NCBI GenBank assembly: GCA_023431725.1
Contig: JAEYVN010000192.1
Location: 1 to 7,228 of the forward strand
Direction: 5' to 3'
Source: Pseudomonadota bacterium
GTDB taxonomy: Bacteria > Pseudomonadota > Alphaproteobacteria > Rhizobiales > Xanthobacteraceae
DNA length: 7,228 nt
This document shows, one piece after another, positions 1 to 5,893 of the stretch. Each line of letters begins with the position of its first letter. Position 1 is the first letter of the stretch. Under the pieces are notes generated by a model. That model was not told the DNA's origin, ran no database searches, and saw only the letters and a list, made by a program, of their open reading frames with translations. A program made the position numbers and the translations under genes.

Positions 1-984
1 CGTTTTCATGATCGGCAGATCGAAATGCCCGGCGGTGTAGCGACCGGCGAACTCGTTGGCGCCGGTTGAGAACAGGAAGTTGCCTGGCACGGCGCGAATT
101 TCCGTGCCGTTAGTATCGCGCTGGCCATACATCGACAGCGCCTCGTAGCGGGCGCCCGGATTCATGCCGAAGCCGACATGCGACACCGCGTAGGCCTCGC
201 GATCGCCCCAGGCTGCCAGATATTGGCGAAACATCTCCGCATCAGGGCCCTGCCCTTCAATGTCAGTGATGTAATCGTCCACGAAGGTGAGCCGGATCGG
301 ATCGGCCATATAGCGCTTGAAGGTCAGGTTCACGTCGCCGCGGTCGAGGATCAGCGTGCCGTTGACCGACTTGCTCTTCGGGAAGCTGACGACGATGCCG
401 CCCGGCCAATGCGCGAGCGTGCCGGGCTTCTCGGTCCAGCCCCAGATGCCGACGGTCTGCGCGCCGGTCATATCGACGTCGAGATCGGTCCCTGCCGCCG
501 ATGTCACCTTCATGCGCTTGGTCCCGCGCAGCATACGGGCCGCATTGCGCACCCGTGTCTCGAGCAACGGATCCGGCCGCATGCGCTCCAGCGCTTCCGG
601 ATGTTCGTTGGAGATCACCATGATGCGCGCGCCGGCCTTCAGGATCTCCGGCGTCTCGGGCGCATGCATCAGGCCTTCAAGCGTGCAATCGACAACGAAG
701 CCGGCCTGCGCGAGCGCCGAGACCACCGGCGCGAGTTTGCCGATGGCGACGCTGGCGCCGGTCGAACGGATCGGCACCGGATGCTCGTTGCGCGGAGTCG
801 GTACGACGACATGGAACGGCCGCGCGCCAAGACGCAGCAAGGCCAGTTCGGCCAGCTGGACATTGAGCTGCCGCGACTGGGTTTCCGACAGAATGGCCGC
901 GGTGTCGCCCTTCTTCACCGCGCATTTCTCGAACAGCTCGCAGAAAGCGTCGATCCACTTTCCTTCGATGCGATCGGCCAGCAT
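1..984 (-). CDS. NicX-like 2,5-dihydroxypyridine 5,6-dioxygenase family protein (3' end beyond window)
   Basis: Hand translation from the ATG at 984 gives 328 codons with no stop before the left edge, so the C-terminus is missing; Pseudomonas putida NicX is about 350 residues, so roughly 20-25 are absent. The protein resembles NicX, the Fe(II) extradiol-like enzyme that opens 2,5-dihydroxypyridine to N-formylmaleamate in aerobic nicotinate breakdown. Shared blocks are HAPE (107-110), the EKPG...HWPGG segment (185-196), SHVGFG (268-273), GNFLFSTGAN (301-310) and GHFDLP (319-324). H269, H320 and D322 align, from memory, with the NicX iron ligands His265, His318 and Asp320. The family is also often labelled M29 'leucyl aminopeptidase'. 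The start is set by GGAGG seven bases upstream and by the TGATG overlap with the preceding permease stop. No signal peptide is seen, so it is probably cytosolic. Family membership is fairly firm; the exact substrate is inferred. Confidence 0.8.
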   Translation of the reverse strand, partial: MLADRIEGKWIDAFCELFEKCAVKKGDTAAILSETQSRQLNVQLAELALLRLGARPFHVVVPTPRNEHPVPIRSTGASVAIGKLAPVVSALAQAGFVVDCTLEGLMHAPETPEILKAGARIMVISNEHPEALERMRPDPLLETRVRNAARMLRGTKRMKVTSAAGTDLDVDMTGAQTVGIWGWTEKPGTLAHWPGGIVVSFPKSKSVNGTLILDRGDVNLTFKRYMADPIRLTFVDDYITDIEGQGPDAEMFRQYLAAWGDREAYAVSHVGFGMNPGARYEALSMYGQRDTNGTEIRAVPGNFLFSTGANEFAGRYTAGHFDLPIMKT

Positions 985-1754
985 CAACTTTCCTCCGGGA
1001 ATCCTCGCAGCAAACGCGCGCGCAGCTTGTTAAAGCCCAAATTCAACAACAGTCCCAGCGCCGAGATGCCGATGATCGGCACGAACATGTCGACAGTCTG
1101 GAAGTTGCGCGCGGCGCGGACCAGGAGATGTCCCAGTCCGTCGGTGGAGGATATCATCTCGGACAGGAAAACCACGATACAGGAAATGACCAGCCCGATC
1201 CGGCAACCGGTCAGGATCGACGGCAGCGCCGCGGTCAGCACCACCGTGAAGAGAGTCTTCAGCTTGCTGACACCCATCGCGCGTGCCGACCAGACAAGCT
1301 TCGGCTCGACGGCGAGCGCGCCCTGCAGCGTCGCCAGCAGGATCGGGAAAACCGCATCGGCGAAAACCAGCGCGATCTTGGAGGCATGATCGAAGCCGAG
1401 CGTCAGCATGAAGGCGGGATAAAGAGCAATCTTCGGCACCGGCGCCAGCACGCGGATCACCGGCCGTAACAGCGAGCCGACGAGCGGGCTGCCCGCGCCG
1501 GCGATGCCAAGGCCGACGCCGACGATCACCGCAAGGCCGAAGCCGCAGAGCAGCCGGTACATCGTGGTGGCGGCATGACCGAGGAAATTGGAATCGCCCA
1601 GCAATTCGAAGATCCGCGAGAAAACCAGTCCCGGTGCCGGCAGCAGCGTGTGCGGCGCAATCTTGGTGTATGTCAGATATTCCCACAATCCGAGCAGGAA
1701 CAGGATCGGGATCATCCCGATCGCGAGTTCGGCGAGACGGCGATTGATGGTCAT
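984..1754 (-). CDS. ABC transporter permease, SsuC/TauC/NitT type (second permease)
   Basis: A 256-residue integral membrane protein of the BPD_transp_1 fold used by nitrate, sulfonate, taurine and related importers. Hydrophobic segments lie near residues 11-29, 66-88, 100-118, 126-146, 183-203 and 223-241. The cytoplasmic EAA-type coupling loop that docks on the ATPase is at about 157-180 (ARAMGVSKLKTLFTVVLTAA region, with the conserved internal glycine G161). Its ATG overlaps the stop of the upstream permease by four bases (ATGA), and its own stop shares one base with the NicX-like start, so all three should be translationally coupled. It is a different sequence from the first permease, which suggests a heterodimeric membrane domain rather than a homodimer. 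The family is clear; the transported substrate is not readable. Confidence 0.93.
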   Translation of the reverse strand: MTINRRLAELAIGMIPILFLLGLWEYLTYTKIAPHTLLPAPGLVFSRIFELLGDSNFLGHAATTMYRLLCGFGLAVIVGVGLGIAGAGSPLVGSLLRPVIRVLAPVPKIALYPAFMLTLGFDHASKIALVFADAVFPILLATLQGALAVEPKLVWSARAMGVSKLKTLFTVVLTAALPSILTGCRIGLVISCIVVFLSEMISSTDGLGHLLVRAARNFQTVDMFVPIIGISALGLLLNLGFNKLRARLLRGFPEES

Positions 1755-2533
1755 GCCGAACCCACCGCGATCGCATGCACCGGATCGGCCCAGCCGACCA
1801 CAATGCCGCGCAGCTTTTCAAACAGGAAATCGAGCGCGAAACCCAATACGGCGACGATGACAATCGTCGCATAGGTCTGGGCATATTGTGCAAGATCGAG
1901 CGAGTTGAACAACACGTTGCCGATACCGGCCTGCCGCGACAGCATCTCGCTGGTCACCATGGTGATCAGCGCCAGCACCAGTCCGGTGCGGCAGCCGACC
2001 ATGATCTCCGGCATGGCCGCCGGCAACACGATGCGGAACAGGCGCCGCGTCGGCGACATGCCCATGGCCATGCCCGACCAGATCAGCTTTTCGCCGACCG
2101 CCTTCGAGCCCTGATAGGTGTGGTAGATCACCTGCAACGACACGCCGTGAAAGATCACCAGCGTCTTCGACGCATCGCCGATGCCGAGCCACAGGATGAT
2201 GATCGGCATCAGCGCCGCCTTCGGCACCGGATAGATCATCATGAAGAACGGATTGAAGAAGGCCGCCACCCTGCGGCTGCGGCCCATCATGAGGCCGATC
2301 GGAATGGCAAAGGCCAGCGCCAGCGCAAAGCCCGTCATCATCCGGCGGATTGACGAGAGGATGTCATAGCGCGCACGCGGATCGCCGAGGATTGCCGGAA
2401 GCTCCTTCAGGCTCTCCCAGGCGGTCGGCAACGAGTCGAGTCCGAAGTACAGCGCCAGTCCCTGCCAGATCAGCAGCAGGCAGAAGCACGCGATCAGCGG
2501 CGGAACACCGGGGATTGCGGTCAGGCTCTTCAT
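1751..2533 (-). CDS. ABC transporter permease, SsuC/TauC/NitT type (first permease)
   Basis: A 260-residue permease of the same BPD_transp_1 family as the gene that follows it. Hydrophobic segments occur near residues 12-32, 65-84, 95-117, 122-140, 184-200 and 222-240. The EAA-type loop for ATPase contact lies at about 152-177 (SGMAMGMSPTRRLF followed by RIVLPAAMPE). The ATG at 2533 is chosen because it overlaps the ATPase stop as TGATG; an in-frame TTG just before it (2536) would add only one residue. A purine-rich stretch, GGACGAGG, precedes it. The 3' end overlaps the next permease by four bases. Two distinct permeases with one ATPase fit an ABC importer with two non-identical membrane subunits. 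Confidence 0.93.
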   Translation of the reverse strand: MKSLTAIPGVPPLIACFCLLLIWQGLALYFGLDSLPTAWESLKELPAILGDPRARYDILSSIRRMMTGFALALAFAIPIGLMMGRSRRVAAFFNPFFMMIYPVPKAALMPIIILWLGIGDASKTLVIFHGVSLQVIYHTYQGSKAVGEKLIWSGMAMGMSPTRRLFRIVLPAAMPEIMVGCRTGLVLALITMVTSEMLSRQAGIGNVLFNSLDLAQYAQTYATIVIVAVLGFALDFLFEKLRGIVVGWADPVHAIAVGSA

Positions 2534-3303
2534 CAATGCGCCTCGTCCGCAGGATTTTCCATCATCTTCTCGATATCGACGACGTAATCCTGATACTTCC
2601 GGTTGACCAGAAGCTCGGCGCGATTGCGCGGCCGTGGCAGATCGATGGTGATGATCTCCTTCACTTGACCGGGCGCACGCGTCATCACCAGAACGCGGTC
2701 GGAGAGGAACACCGCCTCCTCGACGCTGTGCGTCACGAACAGCACCGTCTTGCGGTCGCGCTCCCAGATGTCCAGCAGGTCATTCTGCAATCGCACGCGG
2801 GTATGCGCATCCAGCGCACCGAACGGCTCGTCCATCAGCAGGATCTTCGGCCGGTAGGCGAGCGTGCGGCAGATCGCGACGCGTTGCTTCATGCCGCCGG
2901 ACAATTCCTTGGGATAGAAATCGGCATAGCGCGTGAGGTTCACCATCGCCAGCAATTCGCGGGCGCGCGCTTCGGCATCCTTGCGGCTCTGGCCCTGCTC
3001 GAGCAGCCCGTACATGACGTTGCCGAGCACCGTCTTCCAGGGAAACAGCGCGAATTCCTGGAACACCGGACCGCGATCCGGACCAGGCCCTGTCACCGGC
3101 TTGTTGTCCACCAGCACCGCACCGGTCGAGGGCGAGACGAAGCCGCCGACGATGTACAGCAGGGTCGACTTGCCGCAACCCGACGGGCCCAGAATCGAGA
3201 CGAATTCGCCGTCGCCAACCTTCAGATCGATATCGGTGATCGCAAGATAGGGTTTGTTGCGCTGCGTATCGAAAGTTTTGGATAGGCCTTCAATTGAAAT
3301 CAT
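2533..3303 (-). CDS. ABC transporter ATP-binding protein, SsuB/TauB/NitT type
   Basis: A 256-residue nucleotide-binding subunit that powers import through the two downstream permeases. The motifs are in order: Walker A GPSGCGKST (39-47), Q-loop Q82 in the FQEFALFPW stretch typical of nitrate/sulfonate/taurine ATPases, signature LSGGM (134-138), Walker B ILLMDEP (154-160) with catalytic E159, D-loop ALDA (163-166) and H-loop H192. There is no extra C-terminal regulatory domain. The ATG at 3303 begins MISIEGLSKTF, the normal family N-terminus; a TTG 15 codons upstream (3348) would add an unusual tail and is rejected. No Shine-Dalgarno precedes 3303 directly. A possible nine-residue leader ORF with a good Shine-Dalgarno ends in an overlap with this start, so translation may be coupled to it. 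First gene of the operon. Confidence 0.94.
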   Translation of the reverse strand: MISIEGLSKTFDTQRNKPYLAITDIDLKVGDGEFVSILGPSGCGKSTLLYIVGGFVSPSTGAVLVDNKPVTGPGPDRGPVFQEFALFPWKTVLGNVMYGLLEQGQSRKDAEARARELLAMVNLTRYADFYPKELSGGMKQRVAICRTLAYRPKILLMDEPFGALDAHTRVRLQNDLLDIWERDRKTVLFVTHSVEEAVFLSDRVLVMTRAPGQVKEIITIDLPRPRNRAELLVNRKYQDYVVDIEKMMENPADEAH

Positions 3304-3329
3304 AAAGCAGCCGCAAAACCGGTCATCAT
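3300..3329 (-). other. Possible leader peptide ORF (9 codons) overlapping the ABC ATPase start
   Basis: On the minus strand ATG ATG ACC GGT TTT GCG followed by GCT GCT TTA TGA encodes MMTGFAAAL and stops inside the ATPase start codon (ATGA-type overlap at 3300-3303). A purine-rich Shine-Dalgarno (AGAGGGGA, 3338-3345) sits eight bases before its first ATG, whereas the ATPase ATG has none of its own. Ribosomes that finish the leader could therefore restart on the ATPase. The peptide has no obvious run of rare or regulatory codons. It could be a coincidence of sequence, but the combination of Shine-Dalgarno spacing and stop/start overlap is the same coupling used by the rest of the operon. Confidence 0.35.
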
Positions 3330-3348
3330 CGATGCCGTCCCCTCTCAA

Positions 3349-3358
3349 GTGCCGGCAC
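3349..3358. promoter_or_regulatory. Palindrome GTGCCGGCAC, candidate operator
   Basis: A perfect 10-bp palindrome overlapping the downstream end of the proposed -10 element and the expected start point of the ABC operon. That is where a repressor dimer would block transcription. No regulator gene lies in the window to pair it with, and GC-rich palindromes of this size occur by chance. Confidence 0.25.
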
Positions 3359-3385
3359 GATAGCCGGGCATGGCGAGTGCGGCAA
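3357..3385 (-). promoter_or_regulatory. Candidate sigma70-type promoter of the ABC/NicX-like operon
   Basis: On the minus strand TTGCCG (3385-3380) and TATCGT (3362-3357) each match the -35 and -10 consensus at four of six positions and are separated by exactly 17 bases. Transcription would begin near 3350, about 20 bases before the leader ATG and just ahead of its Shine-Dalgarno. Judged by eye only; such matches also occur by chance. Confidence 0.35.
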
Positions 3386-3504
3386 GCGCCTGGAGTGGGC
3401 AGCCCCTGCGTCCCTGTTGGGCAATCCCGCGGCCGTCACAGCCCCCTTGAATGGCGCCGAACGAAGGTCGACACTCAAAGAAAAAAAGCACAAGGGAGGA
3501 CGTT

Positions 3505-4476
3505 GTGAAAACAGCCTGGAAATGGGCCTGTTCAGGCCTTGCCGTGTTTGCTGCGCCGATCTGCTTATCCCCTGCAACGGCGCAGACCTACCCCGACCGC
3601 ACCATTACCCTCGTCAATCCGTTCCCGGCCGGTGCTTCGACCGACCAGATCTCGCGCCTGATCCAGCCGAGATTACAGACAGCGCTCGGGCAGACCATCG
3701 TCATCGAAAACAAGGTCGGCGCCGGCGGTAATATCGGCACGTCGTTCGTCGCACGCGCGGCGCCGGACGGCTACACGCTGCTGACTGCACCGAATGCCAA
3801 CTTCACCATCACGCCGCATTTTCAACCGCCGCCCTACGATCCGCTCAAGGATTTCGCTCCGATCGCGACAGTCGCCGGCGCTCCCCTCGCTCTGGTGGTT
3901 CACAAGTCACTGGGCGTGAACACGGTCGCCGAACTGATCGATCATGCGAAAAAGAATCCGGGCCAATTGTCGTTTGGATCATCGGGCGTCGGTTCGCCGC
4001 ATCACGTCGCCGGCGAACTCATCAATGCCAAGGCCGGCATCACCATGACGCATGTGCCCTACAAGGGCGGCTCGGCAGCGCAGGCCGATCTCACCGGCGG
4101 CCATATCAAGGTGGCGGTGCTGACGTTCTCCACCGTCGCCGCACTCGACGACAATGCACCGATCAAGGTTCTGGCCGTGACCGGCAAGGACCGGCTCAAG
4201 CGGAAACCGGATGTGCCGTCGATGGCCGAGACCATTCCGGGCTTCGATGTGTTCGGCTGGATCGGCCTGTTCGCGCCGGCCGGCACGCCGAAACCGGTCG
4301 TCGACAGGATCAATGCCGAGATCAAGAAAATCCTGAGCGATGCCGAGATCGCCAAACGGCTCGACGATCTCACCTTCCAGGTCATTGCCGACAGCCCGGA
4401 AGGCCTCGCCGAACGCGTTCGCTCCGAACATGCGATGTGGGGCGATGTCGTGAAGGCCACCGGCAAGACGAACTGA
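3505..4476 (+). CDS. Bug/TctC-family tripartite tricarboxylate transporter substrate-binding protein (orphan)
   Basis: A 323-residue periplasmic receptor. The GTG start at 3505 is chosen because AAGGGAGGA (3492-3500) lies just before it and because it gives a clean signal peptide: K2, a hydrophobic core at about 9-20, and an A-T-A cleavage site at 24-26. An ATG 18 codons upstream (3451) has no such support. The mature protein opens with the Bug hallmark YPDRTI (29-34), followed by the ligand-loop motif PFPAGASTD (39-47), GAGGNIG (72-78), GSSGVGSPHH (158-167) and HVPYKGGS (183-190). Bug proteins bind carboxylates or small aromatics and normally deliver them to TctA/TctB, neither of which is present here; orphan members are common. 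It diverges from the ABC operon, which lacks a visible binding protein, so a shared substrate or sensing role is possible. Cys20 is not in a lipobox. Confidence 0.93.
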   Translation: MKTAWKWACSGLAVFAAPICLSPATAQTYPDRTITLVNPFPAGASTDQISRLIQPRLQTALGQTIVIENKVGAGGNIGTSFVARAAPDGYTLLTAPNANFTITPHFQPPPYDPLKDFAPIATVAGAPLALVVHKSLGVNTVAELIDHAKKNPGQLSFGSSGVGSPHHVAGELINAKAGITMTHVPYKGGSAAQADLTGGHIKVAVLTFSTVAALDDNAPIKVLAVTGKDRLKRKPDVPSMAETIPGFDVFGWIGLFAPAGTPKPVVDRINAEIKKILSDAEIAKRLDDLTFQVIADSPEGLAERVRSEHAMWGDVVKATGKTN

Positions 4477-4582
4477 CGACGAAGTCAAACTGACGAACGA
4501 CACGACCGGACGAACGGCTTCCGGAGCGCCGATGCAATTCGGCCATCCGGACGCCTGTTACAGCCGCACGGCTGCGGCTGCG
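4477..4582. other. Convergent intergenic region (Bug receptor / SDR)
   Basis: A 106-base non-coding gap between two stop codons. Besides the strong hairpin at 4561-4580 it holds a weaker five-base stem, CCGGA (4506-4510) with TCCGG (4520-4524), 30 bases past the Bug stop. No gene is seen. Confidence 0.6.
4561..4580 (-). terminator. Hairpin just after the SDR gene, terminator-like
   Basis: CAGCCGCA (4561-4568) and TGCGGCTG (4573-4580) form a perfect 8-bp GC-rich stem with a four-base loop, two bases beyond the SDR stop and between two convergent genes. There is no run of T after it on either strand, so it is not a classical intrinsic terminator. It may act with Rho or protect the 3' end of the message. 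Confidence 0.4.
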
Positions 4583-5341
4583 TCAGGCGTAGATCATCTT
4601 CTTCGTCATGCCGCCGTCGATGACGAAGTTCTGGCCGGTGATGAAGCTGTCGGGCCTGGCCAGAAACAGGCAGGCATCGGCAATGTCGTCCGGTATGCCG
4701 ACACGCTGGACCGGGTGTTGCTCCCGGTCGGCTTGCGAATGCTCTGGCTTGCCGGCCCGTCCCGAAAATTGCCAGTCCGATGTTTCGATCCAGCCTGGGC
4801 TGATGCAATTGACGCGGATATTCATGGACCCAAGGCTCATGGCCGTGGCATGGGTCAGGGCAACGATAGCGCCCTTCGAGGCACTATAAGCTTCGGTGTT
4901 GGGCTCCGACATCAAGGCGCGTGTCGAAGCGATATTGATGATGCTGCCGCCGCGCTTTTCGCGAACGAGGGCTTTGGCGACCGCCTGCGTGCACAGCATG
5001 GTGCCGCGCACATTCACGGCCAGGACGCGATCGAAGGCATCGGCGGACAGTTCGAGAAACGGACCATTGGCAAGGATCGCGGCGTTGTTGACGAGCACAT
5101 CCGGGATGCCGATGGCATCGATCGTACGGCCGATCCAGCGTTCGACATCCGCGCTCTGTGAGATGTCGCAGCATTCATAGATGGAGGTCGGCTGAAGGCG
5201 CTGCAGATAGGACAGCGCCTCCTCGCCGCCATCCGCAACAGGGTCGGCAATCGACACCGCGTATCCGGCTCTTGCAAACGCGTAAGCAATGGCCCTGCCG
5301 ATGCCCTGCCCGCCTCCGGTAATGGCTGCAACCTTCGTCAT
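4583..5341 (-). CDS. SDR family NAD(P)-dependent oxidoreductase
   Basis: A 252-residue classical short-chain dehydrogenase/reductase, the usual length for the family. The cofactor motif TGGGQGIG is at 8-15, D33 ends the second beta strand (which favours NAD(H) over NADP(H)), NNAA is at 85-88, and the catalytic triad is S139, Y152 and K156 in the usual S-x12-Y-x3-K spacing. PG follows at 182-183. It would interconvert an alcohol and a ketone in the cytosol; the substrate is not predictable. The ATG at 5341 gives the standard MTKVAAITGGG start; an upstream in-frame start (5383) would add 14 residues of no family character. The Shine-Dalgarno AAGGGG at 5351-5356 is about nine bases away and lies partly within a long hairpin. 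It follows the doxX-like gene by 57 bases and could be co-transcribed with it. Confidence 0.93.
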   Translation of the reverse strand: MTKVAAITGGGQGIGRAIAYAFARAGYAVSIADPVADGGEEALSYLQRLQPTSIYECCDISQSADVERWIGRTIDAIGIPDVLVNNAAILANGPFLELSADAFDRVLAVNVRGTMLCTQAVAKALVREKRGGSIINIASTRALMSEPNTEAYSASKGAIVALTHATAMSLGSMNIRVNCISPGWIETSDWQFSGRAGKPEHSQADREQHPVQRVGIPDDIADACLFLARPDSFITGQNFVIDGGMTKKMIYA

Positions 5342-5352
5342 ACCGGTCTGCC

Positions 5353-5397
5353 CCTTCGATTGGTCTCCGCTACGGATGACCAAATGAACGTCGAAGG
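5353..5397 (-). promoter_or_regulatory. Long imperfect hairpin in front of the SDR gene, overlapping its Shine-Dalgarno
   Basis: In minus-strand RNA order CCUUCGA (5397-5391) pairs with UCGAAGG (5359-5353), UUGGU (5383-5379) with ACCAA (5364-5360), and UCCG (5376-5373) with CGGA (5369-5366) around a three-base loop. The 16 pairs are interrupted by one seven-base bulge (5384-5390) and a small internal loop. The 3' arm contains the AAGG half of the SDR Shine-Dalgarno, so folding could mask it. With no U-run after the stem it is not a classical terminator of the upstream doxX-like gene. Structure judged by eye. Confidence 0.45.
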
Positions 5398-5398
5398 A

Positions 5399-5740
5399 TC
5401 ACGTTCCCCACGTTCTCCAGATCGCCAGCAAGACCACCGCCGACAGCACGGTGACAGGTCCCATATGCGAGAACTCGCGGAAGCGGATCAATGTGCCGTA
5501 AACGCCCAGACACACCGCAACCGCCAGCGCAAAGCCCAGCACGCGCGTCTGTTCGAAGAACAGCAACAGGCCGGTCGCAATCTGGAACGCACCATTGAAC
5601 AGGTGAAACCAGCCGGGAAAATTCCAGCGCGCGAAATCCTCGCGAAACGGCTTTGGATTAAACAGATTGGCGACGCCGTTCACAACGAAAAACAGCACCA
5701 GCAGCCATGTGAGCCAAACGCCCCAACCGATACCGAACAT
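5399..5740 (-). CDS. DoxX-like family membrane protein
   Basis: A 113-residue, four-helix inner-membrane protein. Hydrophobic segments lie at about 6-26, 43-62, 67-85 and 94-109. The first helix ends in NGVANLFNPKPFREDFARW and the second begins at PGWFHLFNGAFQ, the pattern of DoxX-like small quinone- or thiosulfate-associated membrane proteins. Most of these have no proven function; some take part in redox stress responses. The ATG at 5740 is chosen because the membrane segment starts directly after it and a GGGGG run lies nine bases upstream. A TTG 21 codons earlier would add a tail containing two cysteines (CLAC) and is less likely. It follows tspO by 153 bases and precedes the SDR by 57, all on one strand. 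Confidence 0.8.
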   Translation of the reverse strand: MFGIGWGVWLTWLLVLFFVVNGVANLFNPKPFREDFARWNFPGWFHLFNGAFQIATGLLLFFEQTRVLGFALAVAVCLGVYGTLIRFREFSHMGPVTVLSAVVLLAIWRTWGT

Positions 5741-5893
5741 AATATGCTGCCCCCAAGGCGTGATGAATAGCTGCTTGTGGCAAGCAAGACAGCTTCGCGT
5801 CAATAGCAGGCTGCCAACGCATCATTCCGGTCCGGCAGGGATCGAAAATGATGCCTGTTCGATAAAAGGTCGATGGCCCTCAGTCCGTTCTGT
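5741..5893. other. Intergenic region between tspO and the doxX-like gene, with inverted repeats
   Basis: A 153-base gap on the minus-strand side. It holds a six-base stem, TGCTTG/CAAGCA (5772-5786, three-base loop), and a separate inverted repeat, ATCGAA (5841-5846) with TTCGAT (5858-5863). The latter begins 30 bases beyond the tspO stop. Neither is followed by a clear T-run. On the minus strand TTGGCA (5822-5817) is a fair -35 match but has no good -10 at 16-18 bases. No gene is seen. Confidence 0.4.

Larger units (their letters stand above)
3304..3504. promoter_or_regulatory. Divergent intergenic region between the ABC operon and the Bug receptor
   Basis: A 201-base region from which both flanking genes read outward. 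The left side holds the candidate promoter, palindrome and leader described separately. On the right side the Bug gene has a strong Shine-Dalgarno at 3492-3500. A weak -35-like TTGAAT (3447-3452) has no convincing -10 at the right distance, so I do not call a rightward promoter. An A-rich run (AAAGAAAAAAAG, 3477-3488) directly precedes the Shine-Dalgarno. Confidence 0.6.

Noticed and set aside
178..1389. 403-codon plus-strand open frame over the NicX-like gene and second permease
   Set aside because: Antisense to two clear protein families; its translation is rich in R, A, H and Q with no recognisable domain, typical of a GC-rich shadow frame.
2350..3285. 311-codon plus-strand open frame
   Set aside because: Lies entirely antisense to the ABC ATPase and first permease, whose motifs are intact; no domain character of its own.
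3304..3348. N-terminal extension of the ABC ATPase from a TTG at 3348
   Set aside because: The added residues are not found in this ATPase family, TTG is a poor start, and the expected transcription start lies almost on top of it.
3447..3475. Rightward promoter TTGAAT-N17-GACACT before the Bug gene
   Set aside because: The -10 half matches the consensus too poorly to call.
3451..3504. Earlier ATG start for the Bug receptor
   Set aside because: It would place a charged 18-residue stretch before the signal peptide and lacks a Shine-Dalgarno; the GTG at 3505 has both a strong Shine-Dalgarno and a correct signal peptide.
5399..5415. EcfG-type general stress promoter (GGAAC ... GTT) before the SDR on the minus strand
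   Set aside because: A GGAAC and a GTT are present, but the spacing is 13 bases rather than the 16-17 expected for that sigma factor.
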